In this document: piece after piece, positions 35,129 to 42,984 of the stretch
Layout: each line of letters starts with the position of its first letter
How positions within the stretch are numbered: position 1 is the first letter of the stretch
DNA from: Streptomyces sp. NBC_01707
GTDB taxonomy: Bacteria > Actinomycetota > Actinomycetes > Streptomycetales > Streptomycetaceae
NCBI RefSeq assembly: GCF_041438805.1
Contig: NZ_CP109190.1
Coordinates: 7,564,001 to 7,628,000 of the forward strand
Length of the DNA: 64,000 nt
Reading direction: 5' to 3'
Notes under the pieces: model-generated
What the model was told of the DNA's origin: nothing
Seen by the model: the letters and a program-made list of their open reading frames with translations, nothing else
Database searches by the model: none
Program-made: the position numbers and the translations under genes

Positions 35129-35971
35129 ATGAGCACGGACACGCAGCAGACGCAACAAGTGGGGCAGGCGCAACAAGTGGGGCAGGTGCGGCAGGCGGAG
35201 GAGGAATGGACCCGCTGGCATGAGGAGCGCACGGCCACGGTCTCGGCACCGTACGGACCGCTCTCCCTCACCGGCACGCACTGGCTGTCGGACCACCCGG
35301 AGGGTCGAATTCCGGCCGTCCCCGGGCAGTGGCGGGAGGACGGCGACGAACTGGTGCTCACAGCCGTCCCCGATGACGGGCTCACCGTCGACGGGGAGCC
35401 CTTCACCGGCGAGGTGCGGCTCACCGCGGACCGCGGCGCGATCGAAGCCTCCCGCGTCGCGCACGGCGAGCGGCGGCTGGTCGTGCTGAACCGTGAAGGG
35501 CTGTGGGCGGTACGGGACTTCGACCCGGACTCCGCAGCGCGGAAATCCTTCCGGGCCATCGAGGCGACGTCGTACGACGCCCGCTGGGCGCTGACGGGCA
35601 CCTTCCGGTCGTACGGCACCACCCGCTCGGTCCGGGTCGAGAACGCCGACGGAGTCGAGCGCGGACTCGGCCTCGGCGGTGAGATCGCCTTCGAGGTGGA
35701 CGGAACGGAGCACACCCTGCAGGTCGCGGTCGAGCAGGAGGGCTCGCTCTGGGCGGTCTTCGCCGACGCCACCAGCGGGAAGAGCAGCTACCGCTTCCGC
35801 TTCCTGCGGCCCGCGGCGCCGGCGGAGGACGGCAGTGTGACGGTCGACCTCAACCGCGCGGTGCTGCCGCCGTGCGCCTTCGCCGACCACTTCATCTGCC
35901 CCTTCCCGCCCCCCGGCAACACCCTTCCCGTCGCGGTCGAGGCGGGGGAGCGGAACCGGATCGACAACTGA
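35129..35971 (+). CDS. DUF1684 family protein
   Basis: A 280-residue protein of DUF1684. After a short N-terminal region with a repeated QQVGQ unit comes WTRWHEERTATVSAPYGPLSLTGTHWL, the family start, then beta-rich segments and the conserved end FADHFICPFPPPGNTLPV AVEAGE. The family is thought to be beta-barrel-like; its function is not known to me, but it often ends sulfur-monooxygenase operons. ATG 35129 lies 4 bases after the monooxygenase stop, so it belongs to the operon. A near-perfect 30-base hairpin terminator follows. Confidence 0.83.
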   Translation: MSTDTQQTQQVGQAQQVGQVRQAEEEWTRWHEERTATVSAPYGPLSLTGTHWLSDHPEGRIPAVPGQWREDGDELVLTAVPDDGLTVDGEPFTGEVRLTADRGAIEASRVAHGERRLVVLNREGLWAVRDFDPDSAARKSFRAIEATSYDARWALTGTFRSYGTTRSVRVENADGVERGLGLGGEIAFEVDGTEHTLQVAVEQEGSLWAVFADATSGKSSYRFRFLRPAAPAEDGSVTVDLNRAVLPPCAFADHFICPFPPPGNTLPVAVEAGERNRIDN

Positions 35972-36018
35972 CGTACCGCTGACGAACCGGCGACCCACCC
36001 TCGTATTTCATCCGGACA

Positions 36019-36048
36019 GGCCCCGGCAGCTCGCGAGCTGCCGGGGCC
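36019..36048. terminator. Terminator of the sulfur-scavenging operon
   Basis: GGCCCCGGCAGCT (36019-36031) pairs perfectly with 36036-36048 around CGCG. It lies 47 bases after the DUF1684 stop. No T-run follows, as is usual in streptomycetes. Confidence 0.75.
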
Positions 36049-36267
36049 CGTCGCGTGTCCGTGGCCTGCCGCGCGCATGCGCGGGGTGACGACCTGAGGC
36101 CAAAAGGCCCTCTTGCGCAAGAAGTTGACGCCTTGAATACTCCCGAGCAGCGCTTGTCAGGGGCACGTCGTATCCGGAATGCGGAACACGGCCGTGCGCC
36201 CGACTGCGCCTCACGGGTCCGACCACCCCACGGGCGGACCCCCGTTTCCCCTTGGGAGGAATCAGAA

Positions 36268-37167
36268 GTGAGGATCAAGCGCACCACCCCCCTCAGCGGC
36301 ATGGCGAGACGAAGCAGGGCCGTCGCGATCGCCGCAGGCCTTGTCGCTGTCGCCGCCCTCGCCGTGCCCAGCGCCCACGCCAACTCCACCGGGACGTTCA
36401 GCGCCAACCAGCTCACCGCCGCGAGCGACGCCGTGCTCGGCGCGGACATCGCCGGAACCGCCTGGAACGTCGACCCGGCGACCAAGACCCTGAGGGTCAC
36501 GGTCGACAGCACGGTCTCCCAGGCCGAGATCAAGCAGATCAAGGAGTCTGCGGGAGCCAACGCCGGCGCCCTGCGGATCGAGCGCACGTCCGGCACGTTC
36601 AACAAGCTGCTCTCCGGCGGCGACGCCATCTACGCACCCGGCTGGCGCTGTTCGCTGGGCTTCAACGTCCGTAGCGGCAGCACCTACTACTTCCTGACCG
36701 CCGGTCACTGCACCGACGGCAACCCGCCGTGGTACACCAACTCGTCGAACTCCACGAGCATCGGTCCGACGGTCGGATCGAGCTTCCCGACCAACGACTA
36801 CGGCATCGTGCGGTACGACAACGCCTCGGTCGCCCACGCGGGCACCGTCGGCAGCCAGGACATCACCAGCGCGGCCAACGCCACCGTCGGTATGTCCGTC
36901 ACCCGCCGCGGCTCCACCACGGGCATCCACAGCGGAACCGTCACCGCCCTCAACGCCACGGTCAACTACGGCGGCGGCGACATCGTCTACGGCATGATCC
37001 AGACAAACGTGTGTGCGGAACCCGGCGACTCGGGTGGTCCGCTCTACTCCGGCACCAGGGCGATCGGACTCACCTCGGGCGGCAGCGGCAACTGCAGCTC
37101 CGGTGGTACGACGTTCTTCCAGCCGGTCACGGAGGCGCTCAGCGCATACGGCGTCAGCGTCTACTGA
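36268..37167 (+). CDS. Streptogrisin-type secreted serine protease (SGPB-like)
   Basis: A 299-residue pre-pro-protease of the S1E (alpha-lytic/streptogrisin) family. An export signal peptide ([20 protein letters not shown] then SAHA) is followed by a pro-region to about residue 115, where the mature enzyme starts SGGDAIY. The catalytic triad is His147 (TAGHC), Asp177 (NDYG) and Ser255 (GDSGG), all present. Length matches SGPA and SGPB. GTG 36268 has GGGAGGA upstream. It borders the SLOG/SLATT/FXS block on the left; the paralogue at 49517 borders it on the right. Confidence 0.92.
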   Translation: MRIKRTTPLSGMARRSRAVAIAAGLVAVAALAVPSAHANSTGTFSANQLTAASDAVLGADIAGTAWNVDPATKTLRVTVDSTVSQAEIKQIKESAGANAGALRIERTSGTFNKLLSGGDAIYAPGWRCSLGFNVRSGSTYYFLTAGHCTDGNPPWYTNSSNSTSIGPTVGSSFPTNDYGIVRYDNASVAHAGTVGSQDITSAANATVGMSVTRRGSTTGIHSGTVTALNATVNYGGGDIVYGMIQTNVCAEPGDSGGPLYSGTRAIGLTSGGSGNCSSGGTTFFQPVTEALSAYGVSVY

Positions 37168-37214
37168 CGCCCGGCACCTCACGCACGCTCTCGAAACCGC
37201 GTTCGGCAACGCCA

Positions 37215-37245
37215 GAGCCCTCGCCCGAATTCCGGGCGGGGGCTC
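37215..37245. terminator. Terminator after the streptogrisin gene
   Basis: GAGCCCTCGCCCG (37215-37227) pairs with CGGGCGGGGGCTC (37233-37245), one mismatch, around a 5-base loop, 48 bases after the protease stop. Confidence 0.65.
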
Positions 37246-37375
37246 CCGTTCACCCCGCGGCTTTTGAGAGGATGTGGGGGAGGACGGTCGCGCAGGAACA
37301 ACGGGGGCGGATGCTGTGCCTTCCGGAGGGATGCCCTCCGGGACCCCCGGCAGACACCCCAGGGGGTTCCAGTCC

Positions 37376-37855
37376 GTGAAACGTATCGGAGTGACCGGAC
37401 ACCGCAGCATCCCCGAGGAAGCGCACGCCCATGTGATGGCCGGGATACGAGCGGTGCTGTGCGGCTTCGACGGCTCCCTGGAAGCCCTCTCCAGCCTGGC
37501 TGTGGGAGCGGACCAGCTCTTCGCCGACCTGGCACTCGCCTGCGGGGCGGAACTGACCGCGGTCATCCCCAGCGGTGACTACGAGGCCTGCTTCGCCGAC
37601 GGGCCCGAACTGGCCCGCTACCGAAGCCTCAAGGGCCGCGCGGCCCGCGAGGTCCGGCTGGACTTCCCGCACTCCACGGACGAGGCGTACTACGCGGCGG
37701 GCGCCTACATCGCCGACCACTGCGACCGGCTGCTCGCGGTCTGGGACGGCCGGCCCGCCCGCGGCTTCGGCGGCACGGGCGACATCGTGACGTACGCCCG
37801 GACGCTCGGCCGCCCGGTGACGGTGATCTGGCGCGACGGGGTGGAGCGCGCCTGA
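37376..37855 (+). CDS. SLOG-fold nucleotide-sensor protein
   Basis: A 159-residue single-domain protein with a Rossmann-like SLOG fold. RIGVTGHRSI (residues 3-12) is the nucleotide-binding start loop of the family; LSSLAVGADQLFADLAL follows, and IADHCDRLLAVWDGRPARGFGGTGDIVTYAR is the typical C-terminal motif, given here in part. SLOG domains are proposed to bind NAD- or nucleotide-derived ligands and are linked to 2-TM SLATT effectors in conflict systems. GTG 37376 is preceded by AGGGGG. It converges on the SLATT gene, with 12 bases between stops. Confidence 0.8.
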   Translation: MKRIGVTGHRSIPEEAHAHVMAGIRAVLCGFDGSLEALSSLAVGADQLFADLALACGAELTAVIPSGDYEACFADGPELARYRSLKGRAAREVRLDFPHSTDEAYYAAGAYIADHCDRLLAVWDGRPARGFGGTGDIVTYARTLGRPVTVIWRDGVERA

Positions 37856-37867
37856 TCCGCGGTCAGC

Positions 37868-38824
37868 TCACATGCGATGCCGGGCCAGCCAGTCGGTGTG
37901 TTCCGGGGAGACGATCCGCTCGGTCTCGAAGACCGCGACCGGCCACTGCCGTTCGGTCAGACTGGTCTCCATGGCGGCCTGCATCGACTCCAGATCCTTC
38001 TCGACCAGTGAGTGCGCGGAGATCAGCGGGTGATGACGACGCATCTCGTTCCATGCCAGGCAGGCAGCCGCTGCCGCCGAGAGTGCACCTGTCAGCGCGA
38101 AGGACCGGGCGGCCCCGAATGTCTGCAGCAGGCTGAGCGCCAGCGCCGGCGTGGTCAGCGCGGCGATGGCGCTTGACCAGACCAGCGCGCCGCGCCGCGA
38201 AACATGCTGGCGCCTGCGGTACCAGCGCCGCTGTTCGATCAGCCGGTCCCGTACGTAGGTTTCCTTGCGTACCGTGAAGGCCCTGCTCCGTAACTCCCGC
38301 ATGGACTCCGTGATGAGCCCGCCGCCGGCATCGCTCATCTCGTCACGGGGATCCACCCAGCCGACCTTCCTGAGCTCCTGCAGGCCCTCTTCGAGCCGGT
38401 TGGCGAACACTGCTTCCGGATGCTGGGTGCCGGTGTCGAACGGGGAGCCGTGCACGGCGTATCGCCAGCACATCGACTTGATGAACTCAGCGGCGGAGCG
38501 GTTCAGTTGCCAATGCGACTTCGCCTTGCGCCGGGAGGCGGCATAGGTCGTGAACAGAACCCCGAGGTAGGCCAACGCGCCTATGCCGTCAAGTAGTTGA
38601 AATGAGCCACCGACCGTGCCGTGCCAGGGCAGGGCCGCCGGCAGGGCACCTACCACGAGGAGGATCAGTTGGCCGCGGGTCGTATTGACCGCCTCCCGCT
38701 GGCGTGCGATGGCGATGGCGTCCGTGTGGTGGAAGAGCGCCGGGAGGTCCTCGCTCCTGAAGACCATGGACTGAAGCGGTCCGGGAATCGCCGTCATGTT
38801 CACCCCGTCTGCAGTTTTGGACAT
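37868..38824 (-). CDS. SLATT-type membrane effector (DUF4231-like)
   Basis: A 318-residue membrane protein with two tandem pairs of helices. The first pair is near residues 52-70 (QLILLVVGALPAALPW) and 76-96 (LLDGIGALAYLGVLFTTYAA), the second near 220-245 (SSAIAALTTPALALSLL) and 253-272 (LTGALSAAAAACLAW). Charged helices such as ASRRKAKSHWQLNRSAAEFIKSMCWRY and RRWYRRRQHVSRRG lie between them. This matches the double 2-TM SLATT domain proteins, thought to form pores when the partner sensor is activated. The start may instead be ATG 38798. Its partner is the convergent SLOG gene. Confidence 0.75.
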   Translation of the reverse strand: MSKTADGVNMTAIPGPLQSMVFRSEDLPALFHHTDAIAIARQREAVNTTRGQLILLVVGALPAALPWHGTVGGSFQLLDGIGALAYLGVLFTTYAASRRKAKSHWQLNRSAAEFIKSMCWRYAVHGSPFDTGTQHPEAVFANRLEEGLQELRKVGWVDPRDEMSDAGGGLITESMRELRSRAFTVRKETYVRDRLIEQRRWYRRRQHVSRRGALVWSSAIAALTTPALALSLLQTFGAARSFALTGALSAAAAACLAWNEMRRHHPLISAHSLVEKDLESMQAAMETSLTERQWPVAVFETERIVSPEHTDWLARHRM

Positions 38825-39104
38825 GCTCGTTCAGCCAGGCAGATGACCTCTTCGATCCGACCGGAAGCTGGGAGGCCCCTTGTGCGGTGCCCGGGGCGCA
38901 CGCGTGCGTGGGCGGAGGCCGACCGGGGGCACGAGAGTAGATCGAGCGCCCGGGCACTGCAATGGTGCCCTGGGCGACAACGGCGCCCTTCGGCTTGGAT
39001 CCGGTCGCTCTCGTGTGATCCGATGCGCTGTGGCATGGTTGGTCAACTGGCTTTTGTTTCAGGCGAGTTACCTCTCAGACTCGCCTCTCGCTGGGGGAGC
39101 GAAC

Positions 39105-39815
39105 GTGCAGGATGCGAATCAGGGCGATATGCGGTCGCCGGTCGGTGCCCAACGCAGGATCCGGCGGAGCCCACTGCTGTTCACCACACCCCTCGCGCTC
39201 CTCGCACTGCTCACCTCGATCCTTCTCTGGGAAGTGATCCGGGCCAACATGGCGGACGGGGCGCGGTCCGCCTGGCCGTGGCGCCTGCACCTGCTCGACA
39301 TGGACGCCCTGGGCAGTCTGCTGGCCGTCGCCGGTGGCGCGGTCCTGGCCAGGGCGCAGTACGCCCGCACAGTGCGGCCGTACCTTGGGTGGCGCGGATC
39401 CTGGCAGAAGGGGCATCTGCAGGGGGACGCATCCGGGTGGCGCGTCGGCGTGCTCAACGGCGGGCAGCACCTTGCCGTGGTCGACGCCTGGGACTGTCGC
39501 CTGGTCCTGGCCGGACAGGCCGATTCCATCAGTGCGCCCTGGGGTGACCTCGACGATGCGGCGACCGAACTGACAGCTGCCGGGCTCGTCGTAGCGCAGG
39601 ACTTCCAGATCATCCACTTCGGTCCGGGCTTCCCTCTCGTGAGCACCGGAGGGTACGACACGGTGCTGGTGGGTGCCTTCTCGAAGCGGTTCGTCCGTGA
39701 CGTCGAGGCGTTCTACATACGGTTCAGGATCACCGACGTCGTAGGTGACACCCACGAGCGCATCCTGGACTGCATGAAGGGGGCGAGGACCGATCTCAAT
39801 GCCCCGCTCGACTGA
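39105..39815 (+). CDS. Two-TM membrane protein of unknown function
   Basis: A 236-residue protein. Two hydrophobic helices lie near residues 20-45 (LLFTTPLALLALLTSILLWEV) and 60-80 (LGSLLAVAGGAVLARAQY), followed by a soluble part of about 150 residues with WDCRLVLAGQ, IHFGPGFPLVSTGGYDTVLV and FYIRFRITDVVGDTHERIL, which looks mostly beta. I do not recognise it. GTG 39105 has GGGGAG at good spacing. It lies between the SLATT gene and the FXS locus, divergent from SLATT, so it may be an accessory part of either. Confidence 0.7.
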   Translation: MQDANQGDMRSPVGAQRRIRRSPLLFTTPLALLALLTSILLWEVIRANMADGARSAWPWRLHLLDMDALGSLLAVAGGAVLARAQYARTVRPYLGWRGSWQKGHLQGDASGWRVGVLNGGQHLAVVDAWDCRLVLAGQADSISAPWGDLDDAATELTAAGLVVAQDFQIIHFGPGFPLVSTGGYDTVLVGAFSKRFVRDVEAFYIRFRITDVVGDTHERILDCMKGARTDLNAPLD

Positions 39816-40289
39816 GGTCCGGCAGAGCTCGGCCACCCTCTCGGTGGAGGCGGGCGATGCGAGGTGTTCGCGGATGGAACCGGCAGGACGTGGCGCCGGA
39901 CGGGTGGACGGAGCGGGAGTGAACACGCGGCATCGGACATCTGTCCCGAAGGTAAATCGACGTAGCTTTCCCCTAAATCGGGGTGGCGCATCACCCGTCC
40001 ATGATGCAGGGGCTTCCCGCCGGGCTGCGCACAGGCCGGCGGGGAGGTTCGCCCGGCCTTCCGTAACTGGCTCGTGTCATCTGCTCCGGCCTGCGCATTC
40101 TCTGCCCACTCCGATGGAGGAATGTCGAGTCGCGTTCCGTCTGGCGTAATGCTGTGTGACAGCTGCGTTTCGTGCGACGTCGGCGTTTGCCAAGCGCTGT
40201 CAGCGGAGTAAAGTCGTGCCGCCGGACACTGCATTTATGCAGTAGCCGGAAGCGTTTCAGTGTCCGGAACAATCCCATCAAGGACGGCC
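39816..40289. promoter_or_regulatory. Upstream region of the FXS locus with promoter and hairpin
   Basis: 474 bases. TTGCCA (40187-40192) and TAAAGT (40209-40214), 16 bases apart, are a candidate promoter. A nested inverted repeat follows at 40222-40267, placed to form a 5' UTR hairpin or an operator before fxsA. No gene is seen. Confidence 0.5.
40222..40267. repeat. Nested inverted repeat before fxsA
   Basis: CCGGACACTG (40222-40231) pairs perfectly with CAGTGTCCGG (40258-40267). Inside its left side, CTGCATTTATGCAG (40229-40242) is a smaller hairpin overlapping it, so the two are mutually exclusive. This could be a switch or a regulator site. Confidence 0.6.
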
Positions 40290-40454
40290 GTGAAGACCAA
40301 CGAATCCAACTCATCCTTCGCCAATGCGAAGAGCCGTGTGCCGCTCGCCGAGATCGATGCCAGTGGTGTCGAAGTCACCAGGAAGCTCGATCGGGTATTC
40401 AGCACGTCAACCGGCCGCTCCACCAAGGCGTCAACCTTCAGCTCGGCTCTCTGA
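40290..40454 (+). CDS. fxsA: FXSXX-COOH peptide FxsA
   Basis: A 54-residue precursor ending Thr-Phe-Ser-Ser-Ala-Leu, i.e. the defining F-x-S-x-x C terminus of FxsA proteins. The leader part SRVPLAEIDASGVEVTRKLDRV is like that of other FxsA. It is the substrate of the radical SAM maturase FxsB, which is expected to install a C-C or related cross-link involving the C-terminal Phe. GTG 40290 is chosen because AAGGA lies 6 bases upstream. The gene is clearly richer in A/T than its neighbours. fxsB starts 30 bases after its stop. Confidence 0.88.
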   Translation: MKTNESNSSFANAKSRVPLAEIDASGVEVTRKLDRVFSTSTGRSTKASTFSSAL

Positions 40455-40484
40455 GTCGCGCCGTAAGATGGCTAGACTGACGGA

Positions 40485-42749
40485 ATGACAGGACCCCTGG
40501 TCCCCTTCCGTGAAATCGTGCTCAAAGTGCACAGCAGGTGTGATCTTGCCTGCGATCATTGCTACGTCTATGAACATGCTGATCAGAGCTGGCGTACCCG
40601 CCCTAAGGCAATCTCTGATGAGGCAATTTCCTGGACCGCTCAACGCTTGGCTGAGCATGCTCTGACGCATGCGCTGCCCTCCGTGTCAGTGATCCTGCAC
40701 GGAGGGGAGCCTCTCTTGGCGGGCCCCGCGCGTCTGCGCCGCGTCTGCGAGGAGCTGACCTCGGCACTGAACGGTATCGCCGCTCTCGATCTACGGATCC
40801 ATACCAACGGCCTGCAGCTCAGCCCGCGCTATCTGGACCTCTTCGACGAGTTCGGCGTCAGGGTCGGTATCTCGCTCGACGGCGACCGGACCGCCAATGA
40901 CCGGCACCGCCGGTTCGCCGACGGACGCACCAGCCACCCCCTGGTCCTCCGAGCCGTCGCGCTTCTGCGCCAGCAGCGCTACCGCCACCTCAACCTCGGC
41001 CTTCTGTGTACCGTGGACATCCGGAACGATCCGCACGCGGTGTTCGACGCCCTGGCCGAACTCGAACCGCCGCTCATCGACTTCCTTCTTCCGCACGCCA
41101 CCTGGGACCAGCCTCCGCCACGTCCGGACGGATCGCCCACGGCCTATGCCGACTGGCTCCTCGCGATCTTCGACCGCTGGAGAGAGCAGGGCCGGCCGGT
41201 GCCGGTTCGGTTCTTCTCCTCGGTCCTGTCCACGCTGAGCGGCGGCCCCAGCCTCACCGAGTCCCTCGGGCTCGCCCCCACCGACCTCGTCGTCGTGGAG
41301 ACCGACGGCCAGTTGGAGCAGGTCGACTCGCTCAAGAGTGCCTACGAGGGTGCGGCAGCCACCGGGTTCGACGTCTTCACGCACAGCTTCGACGAGGTCG
41401 CGGCCCATCCCGGGGTCCGGGCCCGGCAGCTCGGACTGGACGGCGTCAGCGAGACCTGCCGCAGCTGCCCCGTCGTGCGTTCGTGCGGCGGCGGTCTCTA
41501 CACGCACCGCTACAAGTCGGTGGATGCCGTGGATCCAGCCCGGGCGTTCGACCACCCTTCCGTGTACTGCGAGGATCTCGAGGCGCTGGTGCGCGGCATC
41601 GAGGAGCGGACGTCGGCCTCCGCGGTACCGGCCGCGGTGGCGGACCCCACCGAGCTGGGCGCCGAACAGCGGGACCTCACCCGCACCGCACTCGCCGTGC
41701 TCCACGGCGACCTGGACGGACTCGGCGGCGACCACTGGGCCGCCGCCTGGGAGCTGGCGTCGACGGTCGAGGGCTCCGAGGACGGATCGCGAGGCCTGGA
41801 CGAGGCGCTCGCACACCCCTACGCCCGCAGCTGGCTGCACGACGCACTCTCCGCCGTGCACGAGGAGAGGCCCGGCGCCGGGAGGGTCGCGTGGCGGCTG
41901 TCGTCGTATGTCGCGGCTGCCGTGATCCGTGCCGGGCTCGATCTGGCCGTACCGGTCGCCTACCGGGCCGGCGTGCTCGCCCTGCCCGGCCTCGGCTCAC
42001 TGCGGATCGACGGGCCGCAGGACGACGGCACGGCCCAGGTGCGCGTCACGGACGACGGCTTCCTGGTGCGCCGTGCGGGTGACAGCCGGCAGGGTGCTTT
42101 CGAACGGCGGATCGTGCGGGGCGGGGCGGCCGGTCGGGACTGGCTGCCGGTGCGCCGGCTCGGCGGCGGTGAAGCGCCCGGCTCGGCGCCCCGTTGGGTG
42201 CTCGACGACCTGGACCCGTACCGCGACTGCTTCCGCGACCGCCCTGCCGCCCGGCTCCGGCAGGATGAGGCCGACCGCCTCGGCGCCGGGCTGGACCGGG
42301 CCTGGGCACGGATCGCGAAGCGCGCACCTCGGCACGCCGCGGAGATGGCCGAAAGTCTGACCACGGTGACGCCACTGACCGGCCCGGCGCCGGGGGAGCC
42401 CTCGGTGGGTCGGCACGGATACGGCGCGCTCGGTATCCGACCGGACGACAGTGCCGAGCAGTTGCCACGCGCTCTGCTGCGGGGCTTTCGCCGGGCAAAG
42501 CTCCGGGCGTTGCTCGACGTCACAGATCTTTACGCGTCGGACGGCTCCTGGGAACATCGGACGCCGTGGCAGGAGGAACTGGTTCCGTTTTCTCGACTGC
42601 TGGCTGAAACGTACGAACGGGTGGCGCTCGGGGCATTCGAGCCGCATTATCTCGACGGCGTACCGCAGGCCATCGAGACGCTGGAGCATGCAGCCGAGCT
42701 CACCGTCAGCGGAAAGCAGCTGCTCGACCTGATGAGAAAAGAGGTCTGA
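40485..42749 (+). CDS. fxsB: FxsB radical SAM/SPASM maturase with degenerate HExxH-type domain
   Basis: A 754-residue fusion. The radical SAM domain opens with C19-x3-C23-x2-C26 (SRCDLACDHCYVY), which binds the 4Fe-4S cluster for S-adenosylmethionine cleavage, then ILHGGEPLL and LDLRIHTNGL. A SPASM-type site follows with CRSCPVVRSCGGGLY near residue 325. From about residue 390 a helical and beta domain follows that resembles HExxH peptide-hydroxylase domains; at the expected HEFQH the sequence is RGFRR (666-670), so both metal His and the Glu are lost. The downstream KLRALLDVTDLY and ETYERVALGAF fit that family. It modifies FxsA. Confidence 0.87.
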   Translation: MTGPLVPFREIVLKVHSRCDLACDHCYVYEHADQSWRTRPKAISDEAISWTAQRLAEHALTHALPSVSVILHGGEPLLAGPARLRRVCEELTSALNGIAALDLRIHTNGLQLSPRYLDLFDEFGVRVGISLDGDRTANDRHRRFADGRTSHPLVLRAVALLRQQRYRHLNLGLLCTVDIRNDPHAVFDALAELEPPLIDFLLPHATWDQPPPRPDGSPTAYADWLLAIFDRWREQGRPVPVRFFSSVLSTLSGGPSLTESLGLAPTDLVVVETDGQLEQVDSLKSAYEGAAATGFDVFTHSFDEVAAHPGVRARQLGLDGVSETCRSCPVVRSCGGGLYTHRYKSVDAVDPARAFDHPSVYCEDLEALVRGIEERTSASAVPAAVADPTELGAEQRDLTRTALAVLHGDLDGLGGDHWAAAWELASTVEGSEDGSRGLDEALAHPYARSWLHDALSAVHEERPGAGRVAWRLSSYVAAAVIRAGLDLAVPVAYRAGVLALPGLGSLRIDGPQDDGTAQVRVTDDGFLVRRAGDSRQGAFERRIVRGGAAGRDWLPVRRLGGGEAPGSAPRWVLDDLDPYRDCFRDRPAARLRQDEADRLGAGLDRAWARIAKRAPRHAAEMAESLTTVTPLTGPAPGEPSVGRHGYGALGIRPDDSAEQLPRALLRGFRRAKLRALLDVTDLYASDGSWEHRTPWQEELVPFSRLLAETYERVALGAFEPHYLDGVPQAIETLEHAAELTVSGKQLLDLMRKEV

Positions 42750-42984
42750 AGCGAGGATTCCGGTTCGGGCCGGGCTCCGGCACACACGGGACAACCGGGA
42801 GGGGCGACCCACGAGCGAATTCGATCAGGGACGCGATCGACGGCGTCGGGCACGGATGACCGAAAAGTGGCGTTGAATGACCGAACGCCATGGGGGTGGA
42901 GCAAGGTCCGCTCCGGAATGATGGATTCGCTCGCATTCTTTCCACACTCCTCGGATGCGAGTGCTCACACAGGACGGGGGTCGT
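42750..42984. other. Gap between fxsB and fxsC
   Basis: 235 bases with lower GC than flanking genes. No ORF with coding character is seen. It may hold a separate promoter for fxsC-fxsT. Confidence 0.4.
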
